A stretch of 64,000 nt of DNA from Roseiarcus sp963759955 (lineage in GTDB: Bacteria; Pseudomonadota; Alphaproteobacteria; Rhizobiales; Beijerinckiaceae). The stretch is from the NCBI GenBank assembly GCA_963759955.1, contig CAVXCA010000101.1, positions 1 to 64,000 of the forward strand, read 5' to 3'. A program made the position numbers and the translations under genes. The notes beneath the pieces were generated by a model. It worked only from the letters and a program-made list of their open reading frames with translations, searched no databases and had not been told where the DNA came from. Below, in pieces: positions 8,178 to 17,596 of this stretch. How positions within the stretch are numbered: the first letter of the stretch is position 1; the number at the start of each line of letters is the position of its first letter.

Positions 8178-8711
8178 TCAAGCCAGGGGATACGCGGCTT
8201 CAACGACATAAGGGCCGCCGCCGACGGAATCGCGCGCGGAATAGAGCACGAAACGCGAGGCCTCGAAGGACGGCGCAATCAGCGCGCCGCGCGCGCTCAA
8301 GTAATCGGCGACCGCCGCCGCCGAGACCGAGCGAAGCCGCGCCAGGGTCACGTGCGGGGTGAAATTGCGCACGTCCGGCGCAATGCCGATCCGCCGCAGC
8401 CGCCGCTCCTGTTCGCTCTGCAAGTCGATCAGCGCCGCCGTCGGCTTGATCTTGGCGACGATGGCGCGCGGCTTGTCGGCGCCGAACCAGCTCAACCCCT
8501 CGAAGCTGACGCACACCAGTGGGCGGCGGATTTCGGCGAGCGCGTCGGCGACGTCGCGCGCCGCGCGCAGGTCGATATCGCCGATGAAGCGCAGGGTGAT
8601 GTGATAGTCGCCCGGCTCGATCCAGCGCGCGCCGTAGACGCCGCCGCGCGCGCTCGCAAGCGCCGCGGCGCAAGGCGCGGGAATTTCAAGGCCGGTGAAA
8701 AGGCGCGGCAT
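8178..8711 (-). CDS. thpR: RNA 2',3'-cyclic phosphodiesterase (LigT/ThpR, 2H superfamily)
   Basis: A 177-residue 2H phosphoesterase. The two catalytic HxT motifs are visible as HITL (residues 37-40) and HVTL (120-123), and the N-terminal MPRLFTGLEIP is typical of ThpR. It opens 2',3'-cyclic phosphate ends of RNA and can ligate tRNA halves in vitro. It stands alone downstream of lptE on the same strand, 58 bases away. Confidence 0.9.
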   Translation of the reverse strand: MPRLFTGLEIPAPCAAALASARGGVYGARWIEPGDYHITLRFIGDIDLRAARDVADALAEIRRPLVCVSFEGLSWFGADKPRAIVAKIKPTAALIDLQSEQERRLRRIGIAPDVRNFTPHVTLARLRSVSAAAVADYLSARGALIAPSFEASRFVLYSARDSVGGGPYVVEAAYPLA

Positions 8712-8769
8712 CGCCGGCTCCCGAATCGAGCGCGACGCCGCGCCGAAGCGACGCTCGCCCGCGCGCCGA

Positions 8770-9279
8770 TCAGCGCTTCTCGCCGAGCGCCGCGGCGACG
8801 CGCAATTCGATTTCGTCGGCCAGCGAGCGGGCGATGCGGATTTCCGCGTCGCGGCCGGCCCTGAGATTGGCGAAGCTGTCCAAAGTGCGGTCGTAGACCG
8901 CGGAGGCCGTCGCGTCGCCCTTGTAGAGGATCTTCTCGCCCTCGATTTTCATCAGTGTGAACGTCGCCTTCCCCGTGACGGTCGCCGAAGTGGCGGCGTT
9001 GATCTGCGACGAGATCGTCGGGGTCTGCGAATTTTGCGTCACGGTGACCGTGAGGCGATACTTGGCCGTAGGCGTTTCGCCGGAGCCGTTGAGGTTGGAG
9101 ATCAGGTCGTCGCCGAGATAATGGCCGATGCGATCCTTGATCGGCGCGACTTCGACCGCGCGCAGATCGTCGACCAAGCCGGGATGCGCGGCCTCGCCAT
9201 AGAGGGGTTGGAAACATCCGCCCAAACCCAACGCCATGAAAAGCGCCCCAGCGGCGCGCGCGCGATCAAACGACGACAT
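8770..9279 (-). CDS. lptE: LPS-assembly lipoprotein LptE
   Basis: A 169-residue outer-membrane lipoprotein that plugs LptD and helps insert lipopolysaccharide. The N-terminus is a signal peptide ending in the lipobox LGGC (cysteine near residue 22), followed by FQPLYGE, a common LptE start. The region about 75-135 is the expected beta-rich LptE core. It overlaps the 3' end of leuS by 14 bases, the usual leuS-lptE order in proteobacteria. Confidence 0.88.
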   Translation of the reverse strand: MSSFDRARAAGALFMALGLGGCFQPLYGEAAHPGLVDDLRAVEVAPIKDRIGHYLGDDLISNLNGSGETPTAKYRLTVTVTQNSQTPTISSQINAATSATVTGKATFTLMKIEGEKILYKGDATASAVYDRTLDSFANLRAGRDAEIRIARSLADEIELRVAAALGEKR

Positions 9280-11911
9280 TGACGATCCTTTGCGGCACGA
9301 TGATCACTTTTTTGGCCGGTCTATTATCCATCGCCCTGCGCACCGCGTCGAGGGCCAGCGCGGCCGCCTCGACGGTTTTTGCGTCGGCGTCCCGCTCGAT
9401 CGTGAGGTCGGCACGCTTGCGGCCGTTGACCTGGACCGGCAGCGTCATGTGGGTGGCGACGATCAGGCTGCGGTCCGCGACCGGCCACGGACTGCGCGCA
9501 ATGAGCGTCCGGTGGCCGAGAACCTCCCAGCACTCCTCCGCCAGATGCGGCATCATCGGCGCGAAGCAATGCGCCAGGATATCGCCCGCCTCGGCGAAGG
9601 CGAAGCGCAAATCGTCGTCGATCTCTTGGCTTTCGATCGCGCCGACCGCACTCGCCAGCGTATTGGCGAGTTCATAAATGGTCGCGATGCAGACGTTGAA
9701 GCGCAGGCGCTCGATCTCGTCCTCGATTTTCGCCAGCGCGCCGTGGGCGGCCTGGCGGATCTTGACCGCCGCTTCGGAAAAGCTCGCAGGTTTGGCCGGA
9801 CGCTTGGGCCCGACGATGCGTTCGATCTCGCAGGTCAGCCGCCACAGACGCTGGGTCTGCTTATAGGCGCCCTGCACGCCCGCCTCGGTCCAGATCACGT
9901 CGCGCTCGGGCGGCGAATCGGAGAGCATGAACCAGCGCGCGGTGTCGGCGCCGTAGCTCGAAATGATTTCGTCGGGATCGACGGTGTTGCGCTTCGACTT
10001 CGACATTTTCTCGATCGGGCCGATTTCGATCGGCGCGTCGCCGCGAAGCGCGAACGCGCGCCGGCCGCTCGCGTCCGCCTCGATGCGCACCTCGGCCGGG
10101 GCGACCCAGCGCCCCGCGGCGTCGCGATAGGTCTCGTGCACGACCATCCCTTGGGTGAACAGGCCGGCGAAGGGCTCGTCGAGATCGAGATGGCCGCATT
10201 TGCGCATCGCGCGGGTGAAGAAGCGCGAATAGAGCAGATGAAGAATCGCGTGCTCGACCCCGCCGATATACTGATCGACGGGGAGCCAATGATCGGCGAC
10301 GCTCGGCGAAGTCGGCGCACCCGCGTTCCACGGATCGGTGAAGCGCGCGAAATACCACGAGGAATCGACGAAGGTGTCCATCGTGTCGGTCTCGCGCCGC
10401 GCCAGCGATCCGCAATGCGGACAGTCGACATTCTTCCAAGTGGGATGGCGGTCGAGCGGATTGCCCGGCGCGTCGAACGTCACGTCTTCCGGCAACAGGA
10501 CCGGCAAATCCTTGGCCGGAACCGGGACGACGCCGCAGGCCTCGCAATGGATGACCGGGATCGGGCAGCCCCAGTAGCGCTGGCGCGAAATGCCCCAGTC
10601 GCGCAGCTTGTAGTTGACCTGCCGGCGCCCCTGCGGCCGATTGCCCAGCGTCGCCGCCTCGAGCCGGCGCGCGACTTCCTGCTTGGCGGCCTCGATCGTC
10701 AGGCCATCGAGGAAGCGCGAATTGATCAAGACGCCGTCGCCGTCGTAGGCGACCTTGTCGACCGTGAACGAAGCCGGATCGACGCCCGGCGGACAGACCA
10801 CCGGAATCGCCCCCAGACCGTAGGCGTTGACGAAATCGAGGTCGCGCTGGTCGTGCGCCGGGCAGCCGAAGATGGCGCCCGTGCCGTAGTCCATCAGGAT
10901 GAAATTGGCGACGTAGATCGGCAGCCGCCATCCCCCGTCGAACGGATGGGCCGCGCGAAGGCCGGTGTCGTAGCCCTTCTTTTCCGCGGTTTCGATCGCC
11001 GCCACCGAAGTCCCGATGCGCCGGCACTCCTCGATGAAGGCGGCGAGCTTGGGATCGTGGCGCGCGGCGGCCGCGGCAAGCGGATGATCGGGCGCGATCG
11101 CCATGAACTTGGCGCCGAACAGCGTGTCCGGCCGCGTCGTATAGATTTCCAGCTCTCGCGCAGCCTCCTCGTCGGCCAGCGGCCCACGCGAGCGCGGATC
11201 GATAGCGAAGCGCACCAGCATGCCCTCGGACCGGCCGATCCAGTTGCGCTGCATCAGCCGGACCTTGTCGGGCCAGCGGTCGAGCCCGTCGAGTCCTTGA
11301 AGCAAATCGTCAGAATAGTCGCTTATCTTCAGGAACCACTGAGTCAATTCGCGCTGCTCGACGATGGCGCCGGAGCGCCAGCCGCGCCCGTCGACCACCT
11401 GCTCGTTGGCGAGCACGGTGTTGTCGACCGGGTCCCAATTGACCTTCGACTTCTTGCGCGCGACCAGGCCGGCGGCGAGGAAGTCGAGAAACAGCTTCTG
11501 CTGATGGCGATAATAGCCGGGATCGCAGGTGGCGACCTCGCGCGACCAATCGAGCGACAGGCCCATCGATTTGAGCTGCGCGCGCATCGCGTCGATGTTG
11601 GCGTAGGTCCATTCGGCGGGATGGGTCCTGTTCTGCATGGCCGCGTTTTCGGCGGGCATGCCGAACGCGTCCCAGCCCATCGGATGCAGCACGGCGAAGC
11701 CGCGCGCGCGCTTGTAGCGCGCCACCACGTCGCCCATCGCGTAGTTGCGCACATGGCCCATATGGATGCGCCCCGAAGGGTACGGAAACATTTCGAGCAC
11801 GTAGTACTTGGGCCGCGAATCGTCGTTGCGCGTGGCGAAAATCGCCTCGTCGGCCCAGACTTTCTGCCATTTCTGCTCGGATTCACGGACGTTGTAGCGC
11901 TCGGGACGCAT
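9266..11911 (-). CDS. leuS: Leucyl-tRNA synthetase
   Basis: An 881-residue class I aminoacyl-tRNA synthetase charging tRNA-Leu. The HIGH motif appears as HMGH (residues 50-53, in MFPYPSGRIHMGHVRNY), the editing domain follows, and the KMSKS loop reads KMSKSKRN near residue 635. The ATG at 11911 gives the canonical MRPERYNVRESEQKWQ start, and upstream in-frame residues are not family-like. It is cotranscribed with lptE. Confidence 0.96.
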   Translation of the reverse strand: MRPERYNVRESEQKWQKVWADEAIFATRNDDSRPKYYVLEMFPYPSGRIHMGHVRNYAMGDVVARYKRARGFAVLHPMGWDAFGMPAENAAMQNRTHPAEWTYANIDAMRAQLKSMGLSLDWSREVATCDPGYYRHQQKLFLDFLAAGLVARKKSKVNWDPVDNTVLANEQVVDGRGWRSGAIVEQRELTQWFLKISDYSDDLLQGLDGLDRWPDKVRLMQRNWIGRSEGMLVRFAIDPRSRGPLADEEAARELEIYTTRPDTLFGAKFMAIAPDHPLAAAAARHDPKLAAFIEECRRIGTSVAAIETAEKKGYDTGLRAAHPFDGGWRLPIYVANFILMDYGTGAIFGCPAHDQRDLDFVNAYGLGAIPVVCPPGVDPASFTVDKVAYDGDGVLINSRFLDGLTIEAAKQEVARRLEAATLGNRPQGRRQVNYKLRDWGISRQRYWGCPIPVIHCEACGVVPVPAKDLPVLLPEDVTFDAPGNPLDRHPTWKNVDCPHCGSLARRETDTMDTFVDSSWYFARFTDPWNAGAPTSPSVADHWLPVDQYIGGVEHAILHLLYSRFFTRAMRKCGHLDLDEPFAGLFTQGMVVHETYRDAAGRWVAPAEVRIEADASGRRAFALRGDAPIEIGPIEKMSKSKRNTVDPDEIISSYGADTARWFMLSDSPPERDVIWTEAGVQGAYKQTQRLWRLTCEIERIVGPKRPAKPASFSEAAVKIRQAAHGALAKIEDEIERLRFNVCIATIYELANTLASAVGAIESQEIDDDLRFAFAEAGDILAHCFAPMMPHLAEECWEVLGHRTLIARSPWPVADRSLIVATHMTLPVQVNGRKRADLTIERDADAKTVEAAALALDAVRRAMDNRPAKKVIIVPQRIVNVVV

Positions 11912-12398
11912 GCCTTGAATTTCTCTTTTTTTTGGAATGTTCGAGGAACGGCCGCGACAAAACATGATTTGCGCAGAGGGGTCAAATCGGCGGGCCGTCC
12001 GGGCCTTAGTCGCCGCGCGTGCGACGCCTTGGGCCGCGAACTCGCGGCCATCGGCGCCCCGAACTGTCGGCGCGGCGCCCCATCGACTGCTTGGAGAGGC
12101 TCTGTTTGTGACGTTGCGATTTGTCGTATCCAACCGGTAATTACCCAGCGTTCCGGTCGCCTAGCCAAGAACAATAGTCTTTTCGCGCCAAACGGCCGAC
12201 TGATTGCAATGTACAATGCAGTCTCGAACAAACGTCAACGCTTGGATTTACTAAAGATTATACATGTTTATTAGGTCGAACGTAATGGCGCAGTGTTTCA
12301 ATCGCGCGTTGCGGTAGTCTCTAAATCAACACTTCAAACGTCGATAGGCGGAGCGCCGCTTTGGCGTTCCGTAACGGCTGCGAGGTCGGGGGCGCGCC
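11912..12398. other. Gene-free AT-rich intergenic region
   Basis: The 487 bases between the divergent leuS and GGDEF-EAL genes hold no convincing coding sequence. The part from about 12170 to 12330 is clearly richer in A and T than the surroundings and probably holds the promoters. I could not assign -35 and -10 boxes with confidence. Confidence 0.6.
12205..12220. promoter_or_regulatory. Near-perfect 16-bp palindrome, candidate operator
   Basis: TGCAATGTACAATGCA is symmetric at seven of its eight base pairs; only one A/A position breaks it. It sits in the AT-rich gap about 180 bases upstream of the PAS-GGDEF-EAL gene. No cognate regulator is evident nearby. Confidence 0.3.
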
Positions 12399-15300
12399 AT
12401 GCCGCGAACAGTCAATGCTCCGCCGCGCACCGAGGCAAACCTCGGTCGGGCGGACGAACAATTCAGTCGAATGTTGCCGGATCGGCGGGAAGATCCCGCC
12501 AACGCGGCCGTCGAGAACTCGAATGAGCGATTCGGCCTCATGCGAGGGACGGCGGCGCTCGAAAAAGCGTGGCGGGAAAGCGCGGGCGACTATCGCGACC
12601 TTTTCGAGTTGTCGCCCGACGCCATCATGGTCTGGAATGCGAGCGACGCCGTCCAGGCGGCCAACAAGTCCGCCGCGACGCTGCTCGGATATGACAAGGC
12701 CGAGAACCTGATCGGCTGGAGCTGGCAAAGCTTCGTCGTCCCGGAGGACCGCCAAGCTCTGACGGAGGCCGTGCGGCGGCTTAGCGAGTCCGGAGGCGCG
12801 TGCGAACGCGAATTCAGACTGTTGCGAAAGGACGGAACGTCCATCTTTGTTCAAGGCAGGACCGGCGTGGTTCTCGACGAGGCCGGAAATCCCGCCAAAA
12901 CGATCGCGATCGCCCGCGACGTCACCCGCCGCAAGCGCGCGGAAGACGCGTTGCGCGAGAGCGAGAGAGCCTATCGCGACCTGTTCGAACTCTCTCCCGA
13001 CGGCATAGTCGCCTGGGATCGCGACGGCGTCATCCAGACGGCCAACGTCCCAGCCGCGAAGCTGCTGGGATACGACAATCCGGACGACATGATCGGCAAG
13101 CACTGGCTGGACTTCATCGCTCCGGAAGAGCGCCCGGCTCTCATCGAACAGGTGCGAAAAGCCGAAGACGGCGCGGGCACGGCGGAAGCCGAGTTCCAGA
13201 CGTCGCGGAAGGACGGGAGCCGCATTTTCCTCCAATCCCGGCTGCACGTGGCTCTCGATAAGACAGGAAAACCTGGCCAGAGCATCCTCATCACCCGCGA
13301 CATCACCGCACGCAAGGCGGCGGAAGAGGCAAGGTACCTCAGCGAGACGCGCTTCCGCAGCGCTTTCGACGCCGCCGGGCACGGGATGGCGCTCGTCGGC
13401 TTGGACGGCCGCTTCCTCAAGGTCAACGCCGCGTATTGCCGGATCACGGGCTACAGCGAGGAGGAATTGCTGGCCCGAACCTTCGCCGATATCACTTGCA
13501 CGGAGGACGTCGCGGACAACGTCTCCGACGCTCAGCGAATACGCAACGGCGAAATCTCCTCTCTCCAGACGGAAAAACGCTATGTCCGCAAGGACGGCGG
13601 CATCGTCTGGGTCCAGCTCAACGTCAGCGTCGTTCGCGACGCGGCTGGCCGGCCCACCCACCAAGTCACTCAAGCGCAGGACATCACCGCCCGCAAGCGC
13701 GCGGAAGAAGCGATGTACCTCAGCGAGGCGCGCTTTCGCAGCGCTTTCGAGTTCGCCGGGCACGGGATGGCTTTGGTGGGCCTGGACGGGCGCTTCCTCA
13801 AGGTCAATCCAGCGTTCTGCCAACAGGCGGGCTATAGCGAGGACGAGATTCTCGGCCGCACCTTCATGTTCGTCATTTATCCTGAGGACCTCGGCGACGT
13901 CGTCAAGAACGCTCGCCGACTGAACAGCGATGAAATCCCAACTTACGAAATGGAACTACGCTATGTCCGCAAGAACGGCGAGATCGTCTGGGTCCAACTC
14001 AATTCTAGCACGGTCCGTAACGCGGCGGGCGCGCCCTCTTACCATGTCGTCCACACGCTGGACATCAACGGCCGCAAGGTGGCGGAAGCCGCGCTCCGCG
14101 CGCAAGCGCGCTATGACCAGCTCACGGGACTGCCCAATCGTCCCGCGTTTCTGGAGCAGCTCCGTGACGCGTTCGAATCGAGCCGGCGCGGGGCCGCGGC
14201 CTTCGCGGTCCTTTACCTCGATCTCGACGGGTTCAAGGACGTCAACGATACGCTGGGCCATGTGGCGGGCGACCGCCTGCTGCAGGCGGTCGCGGCCCGC
14301 CTGAAGAACAATGTGCGCGAAAGCGACGTCACCGCACGGTTCGGCGGCGACGAGTTCGCGGTTCTGCAAATCGGCTTGAACGACCCTTCCGACGCCGGCG
14401 CAATGGCCGCGACGCTGACGAAATGTCTGGGAGCGCCGTATCAACTCGACGGCAACGAGGTGCGCGTCACGGCAAGCATCGGAATCTCGTTTTACGATTC
14501 GACGATTGCCGACCCCGAGGAGATGCTCACGCAGGCCGATCTCGCGCTCTATCGGGCCAAAGAGGAAGGTCGCGACCGCTATTGCTTCCATTCCGAGGAA
14601 CTCGATCGCAACGTGCGCGAGCGCGTCGCGCTGACCAACGAACTGCGCGCCGCGCTCGGGAATCAGGAGCTGGAACTGTACTACCAGCCGCAGGTCGAAC
14701 TCGCCTCGGGCCGGATCCTCGGGCTGGAAGCGCTGGTTCGCTGGAATCACCCGCAACGCGGCCTGCTCATGCCGGACCTCTTCATTCCGATTGCGGAAAG
14801 GACGGGGACCATTTTCGCGCTCGGCCGCTGGGTGCTCGATGAGGCGTGCCGGCAAATCAAGGCCTGGCGGGATCAGGGAATCGCGCCCCCGCTCCTCGCG
14901 ATCAATGTCTCCGCCGCCGAACTGCACGACTACGCCAAATTCGAACAGTTCTTGGCCGAAAGCTTGAAACGGTGGAGCGTCGCGCCAGGCGATATCGAAC
15001 TCGAACTCACCGAGTCGGTGTTGATGGAGGCCTCGCAGATGCACAGCGACGCCTTGGCGCGGATCAAGGCACTCGGAACGAGCATTGCGATCGACGACTT
15101 CGGGACCGGGTACTCCTCGCTCGCTTATCTCAGCGCCTATCCGCTGAGCCGTCTCAAGATCGCGCAGCGGTTCGTGCTCGGCATCCCCGACAACGCCGGC
15201 GACGTCGCGATCACCAGAGCGACGCTGAGCCTGGCGCGGGAGCTCGGCGTCAAGGTCATTGCCGAGGGCGTCGAGACCAAGGCCCAGCTCGATTTTCTCG

Positions 15301-15416
15301 TTTCGGCCGGCTGCGTCGTGGGTCAGGGCTTCGGCTTCAGCCGAGCCGTGCAGGCTGCGCACGCGGCGGATCTGTTGCGTCAGGAATTCATCGAGCCGAA
15401 TTTCGACGAGGGCTGA
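12399..15416 (+). CDS. Four-PAS diguanylate cyclase/phosphodiesterase (GGDEF-EAL)
   Basis: A 1005-residue protein without obvious membrane segments. Four PAS domains (about 65-180, 185-305, 310-430, 435-557) precede a GGDEF domain (about 570-735) and an EAL domain (about 750-1000). The GGDEF motif is intact (RFGGDEF, near 648), with an RxxD inhibitory site (RESD) five residues before it. The EAL domain keeps EALVRW, the NVS asparagine, the ELTES glutamate, DDFGTGYSSL, the KIA lysine and EGVET, so both making and breaking cyclic di-GMP look possible. PAS 1 resembles PAS 2, and PAS 3 resembles PAS 4, at the DNA level too. The ligand is unknown. The start is uncertain by a few codons. Confidence 0.9.
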   Translation: MPRTVNAPPRTEANLGRADEQFSRMLPDRREDPANAAVENSNERFGLMRGTAALEKAWRESAGDYRDLFELSPDAIMVWNASDAVQAANKSAATLLGYDKAENLIGWSWQSFVVPEDRQALTEAVRRLSESGGACEREFRLLRKDGTSIFVQGRTGVVLDEAGNPAKTIAIARDVTRRKRAEDALRESERAYRDLFELSPDGIVAWDRDGVIQTANVPAAKLLGYDNPDDMIGKHWLDFIAPEERPALIEQVRKAEDGAGTAEAEFQTSRKDGSRIFLQSRLHVALDKTGKPGQSILITRDITARKAAEEARYLSETRFRSAFDAAGHGMALVGLDGRFLKVNAAYCRITGYSEEELLARTFADITCTEDVADNVSDAQRIRNGEISSLQTEKRYVRKDGGIVWVQLNVSVVRDAAGRPTHQVTQAQDITARKRAEEAMYLSEARFRSAFEFAGHGMALVGLDGRFLKVNPAFCQQAGYSEDEILGRTFMFVIYPEDLGDVVKNARRLNSDEIPTYEMELRYVRKNGEIVWVQLNSSTVRNAAGAPSYHVVHTLDINGRKVAEAALRAQARYDQLTGLPNRPAFLEQLRDAFESSRRGAAAFAVLYLDLDGFKDVNDTLGHVAGDRLLQAVAARLKNNVRESDVTARFGGDEFAVLQIGLNDPSDAGAMAATLTKCLGAPYQLDGNEVRVTASIGISFYDSTIADPEEMLTQADLALYRAKEEGRDRYCFHSEELDRNVRERVALTNELRAALGNQELELYYQPQVELASGRILGLEALVRWNHPQRGLLMPDLFIPIAERTGTIFALGRWVLDEACRQIKAWRDQGIAPPLLAINVSAAELHDYAKFEQFLAESLKRWSVAPGDIELELTESVLMEASQMHSDALARIKALGTSIAIDDFGTGYSSLAYLSAYPLSRLKIAQRFVLGIPDNAGDVAITRATLSLARELGVKVIAEGVETKAQLDFLVSAGCVVGQGFGFSRAVQAAHAADLLRQEFIEPNFDEG

Positions 15417-15541
15417 GAAAAGCGCCAGGCGGCGGGCGGAGCGCCAAGGCGAAGAGACGCCGGCGCACGTTGACCGCTCTGGTCGATTACGACATGTTCG
15501 CGTTGTTCTTGCTCCGCCTCGCCTCAAATCGGTGATTTTCG

Positions 15542-16234
15542 ATGAGCTACTCCATTCGCGAACCCAGCTTGCACGCGACGCCCGTCCTCGAATTGCGGCC
15601 GACGCAGATGACGCTCGGCATGAACGAAGTCACACTCAAGCGAAAGTCGTGGAAGACGGAGAATCGCAAGAAGCTGATCGACTTTCTCAGCCATCACATG
15701 GTGCCCGTCATTATCGGACCCGGCCAGCAGCGCTTTCTCATCGACCACCATCACCTCGCCCGCGCGCTGCACGACGAAGGCGTCGACAGCGTCTTCGTCA
15801 CCATCGTCGCCGATCTCCATAAGCTCGAGCCGCACGACTTCTGGAACCTGATGGATTTTCGCGGCTGGACCCATCCTTACGACGGCAAAGGCCGGCGGCG
15901 CGACTACGCCGACCTGCCCAAGACCGTCAAAGACATGGAGGACGATCCCTATCGTTCGCTGGCGGGCGAACTGCGCAACATCGGCGGATTCGCCAAGGAT
16001 TCGACGCCGTTCTCGGAATTCGTGTGGGCCGATTTCCTGCGCCGCCGCATCAAGCCCAAGGACGTGCGCAAGGATTTTTCCGAGGCGCTGAGAGTCGCTC
16101 TCGAATTCGCCAAGTCCGAGGACGCGAGCTACCTTCCCGGCTGGTGCGCGCCGCACGAAAAAGCGAAGGGCGCCGACGCCGGCAAGAGCGGCAAGAAGGG
16201 GCGTTCGGCCGCCGAGGCGCCACAGGCGGGGTGA
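15542..16234 (+). CDS. ParB-like nuclease-fold protein (ParBc_2 type)
   Basis: A 230-residue protein resembling the ParB-like family PF08857. Typical blocks are TQMTLGMNEVTLKRKSW near the N-terminus, FLIDHHHLARALHDEG, and a C-terminal DLPKTVKDMEDDPYRSLAGELR with ADFLRRRI. The tail is rich in lysine, alanine and glycine. Members share the ParB N-terminal fold, but their role is not established and chromosome partitioning should not be assumed. It lies 125 bases downstream of the GGDEF-EAL gene on the same strand. Confidence 0.7.
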   Translation: MSYSIREPSLHATPVLELRPTQMTLGMNEVTLKRKSWKTENRKKLIDFLSHHMVPVIIGPGQQRFLIDHHHLARALHDEGVDSVFVTIVADLHKLEPHDFWNLMDFRGWTHPYDGKGRRRDYADLPKTVKDMEDDPYRSLAGELRNIGGFAKDSTPFSEFVWADFLRRRIKPKDVRKDFSEALRVALEFAKSEDASYLPGWCAPHEKAKGADAGKSGKKGRSAAEAPQAG

Positions 16235-16260
16235 AAGGCGCGCGGCTTTGCGTCGCCTCT

Positions 16261-17389
16261 TCAAGGGAAGAGGACGACCTGCCGCACGCCGACGCCCTCG
16301 CGCAGCCGGTCGAAGCCTTCGTTGATGTCTTCGAGCCGCAGGCGGTGGGTCAGCAGCCGATCGACCCGCATCTTGCCGGACTGAAACAGCGAAACGAAAT
16401 TCGGCAGGTCGCGCCGCGGCACGCAGGAGCCGATGTAGGAGCCTTTGAGCGTGCGCTCTTCGGCCACCAGGCTCACCGCCTGAATGGAAAGCCGGCGATC
16501 GGGGTGCGGCAGCCCGGCGGTCACCGTGACGCCGCCTCGCGCCGTCGCGGCGTAGGCGAGTTCGAGGGCGGGAACCGCGCCCGCCATTTCGAAGAAGAAG
16601 TCGACCCCGCCGCGTGAAATCTCCTTGATCTGTTTGACCGCGTCGGGCCCGCCCGCGTTGACCGCGTGGGTGGCGCCGAGTTCGCGCGCGAAGGCCAGTT
16701 TCTCGTCGGAGAGATCCACGGCGACGATCTGCCGCGCGCCGGAAATCGCCGCTCCCAGCACAGAGCTCAATCCGACGCCGCCGAGCCCGACGACGGCGAC
16801 CGAGGCGCCGGGCGGAACTTTCGCGGTGTTCACCACCGCGCCGACGCCAGTCAGCACCGCGCAGCCGAACAGCGCCGCGTGCTCGAACGCCAGATCGTCC
16901 GCGACCTTGACGCAGGATTCCTGCACAACCACGGCGTATTCGGCGAAGGCCGAAACGCCGAGATGATGATTGACGGGCTCGCATGCCAGAAGTCAGCCGT
17001 TTTTCGCCGTGCAGCAGCGCGCCCGCGCCGTTGGCCCGGGCGCCCGGTTCGCACAACGCCGGCCGGCCGGTCGCGCAGGGCACGCAATGGCCGCAACTGG
17101 GCATGAAGACGAGCACCACGTGATCGCCCACGGCAAGGCCGTCGACGCCTTTGCCGATCTGTTCGACGACGCCGGCGGCTTCATGCCCGAGCACCATCGG
17201 CATCGGACGGGGACGGGCGCCGTCGATGACGGAGAGGTCGGAGTGGCAGAGGCCCGCGGCCTTGATCTTGACCAGGACTTCGCCCGGGCCGGGGCCCGCC
17301 AGATCGATCTCGACGATCTCGAGCGGCTTCGAGCGCGCGTAAGGGACCGGCGAACCCATTTCGCGAAGCATCGCGGCCTTGATGCGCAT
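16261..17389 (-). CDS. Zinc-dependent alcohol dehydrogenase, with one apparent frameshift
   Basis: A medium-chain dehydrogenase of about 375 residues in two frames. The N-terminal part starts at 17389 behind a GGAGGGGGAG ribosome-binding site and shows the catalytic-zinc cysteine in GLCHSD, GHEAAG, and the structural-zinc cysteines in CGHCVPCATGRPALC. The C-terminal part holds the Rossmann motif VVGLGGVGLSS and ends near 16261. The join is near 16983, where one base seems inserted or two lost just before the conserved NHHLGVSAFAEYA block. The four-cysteine zinc loop and the length suggest the class III-like NAD-dependent group; the substrate is unknown. It is divergent from phnC. Confidence 0.8.
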
Positions 17390-17541
17390 GAGCTCCCCCT
17401 CCCGGTCACTTCGTCGGCGCGGCCCGCGCGCCGGCGCGCGATCGCCGGAAGCGTCATAGCCCGGAATGCGCCTCGAAACCAACGGTCTGGTCCAGCCGGA
17501 CGCGCACGGAGCCGCCGGCCGCCGTCGGACGGCGGCCCCTA

Positions 17542-17559
17542 ACGTCACGAGCATGTCGC
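17542..17559 (+). promoter_or_regulatory. Candidate Pho box upstream of the phn operon
   Basis: ACGTCAC-GAGC-ATGTCGC: two GTC(A) half-sites spaced exactly 11 bases, as in PhoB boxes (CTGTCAT-N4-CTGTCAT). An AT-rich stretch that could hold a -10 box follows at 17561-17570, and phnC begins at 17597. The match is partial, but a similar site precedes btaA, and both operons are of the kind induced by phosphate starvation. Confidence 0.45.
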
Positions 17560-17596
17560 GAAATATCGTTAGCTCGATCGCCGAGGAGGCCGCCGC

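Noticed and set aside
9236..12274. A 1012-codon open frame antisense to leuS
   Set aside because: Its translation is arginine-, aspartate- and alanine-rich with no family similarity. It mirrors leuS codons in GC-rich DNA, and leuS itself has all expected motifs.
15542..16234. Chromosome partitioning protein ParB
   Set aside because: It lacks the helix-turn-helix and CTPase layout of true ParB, there is no parA or parS nearby, and it fits the separate ParB-like family.
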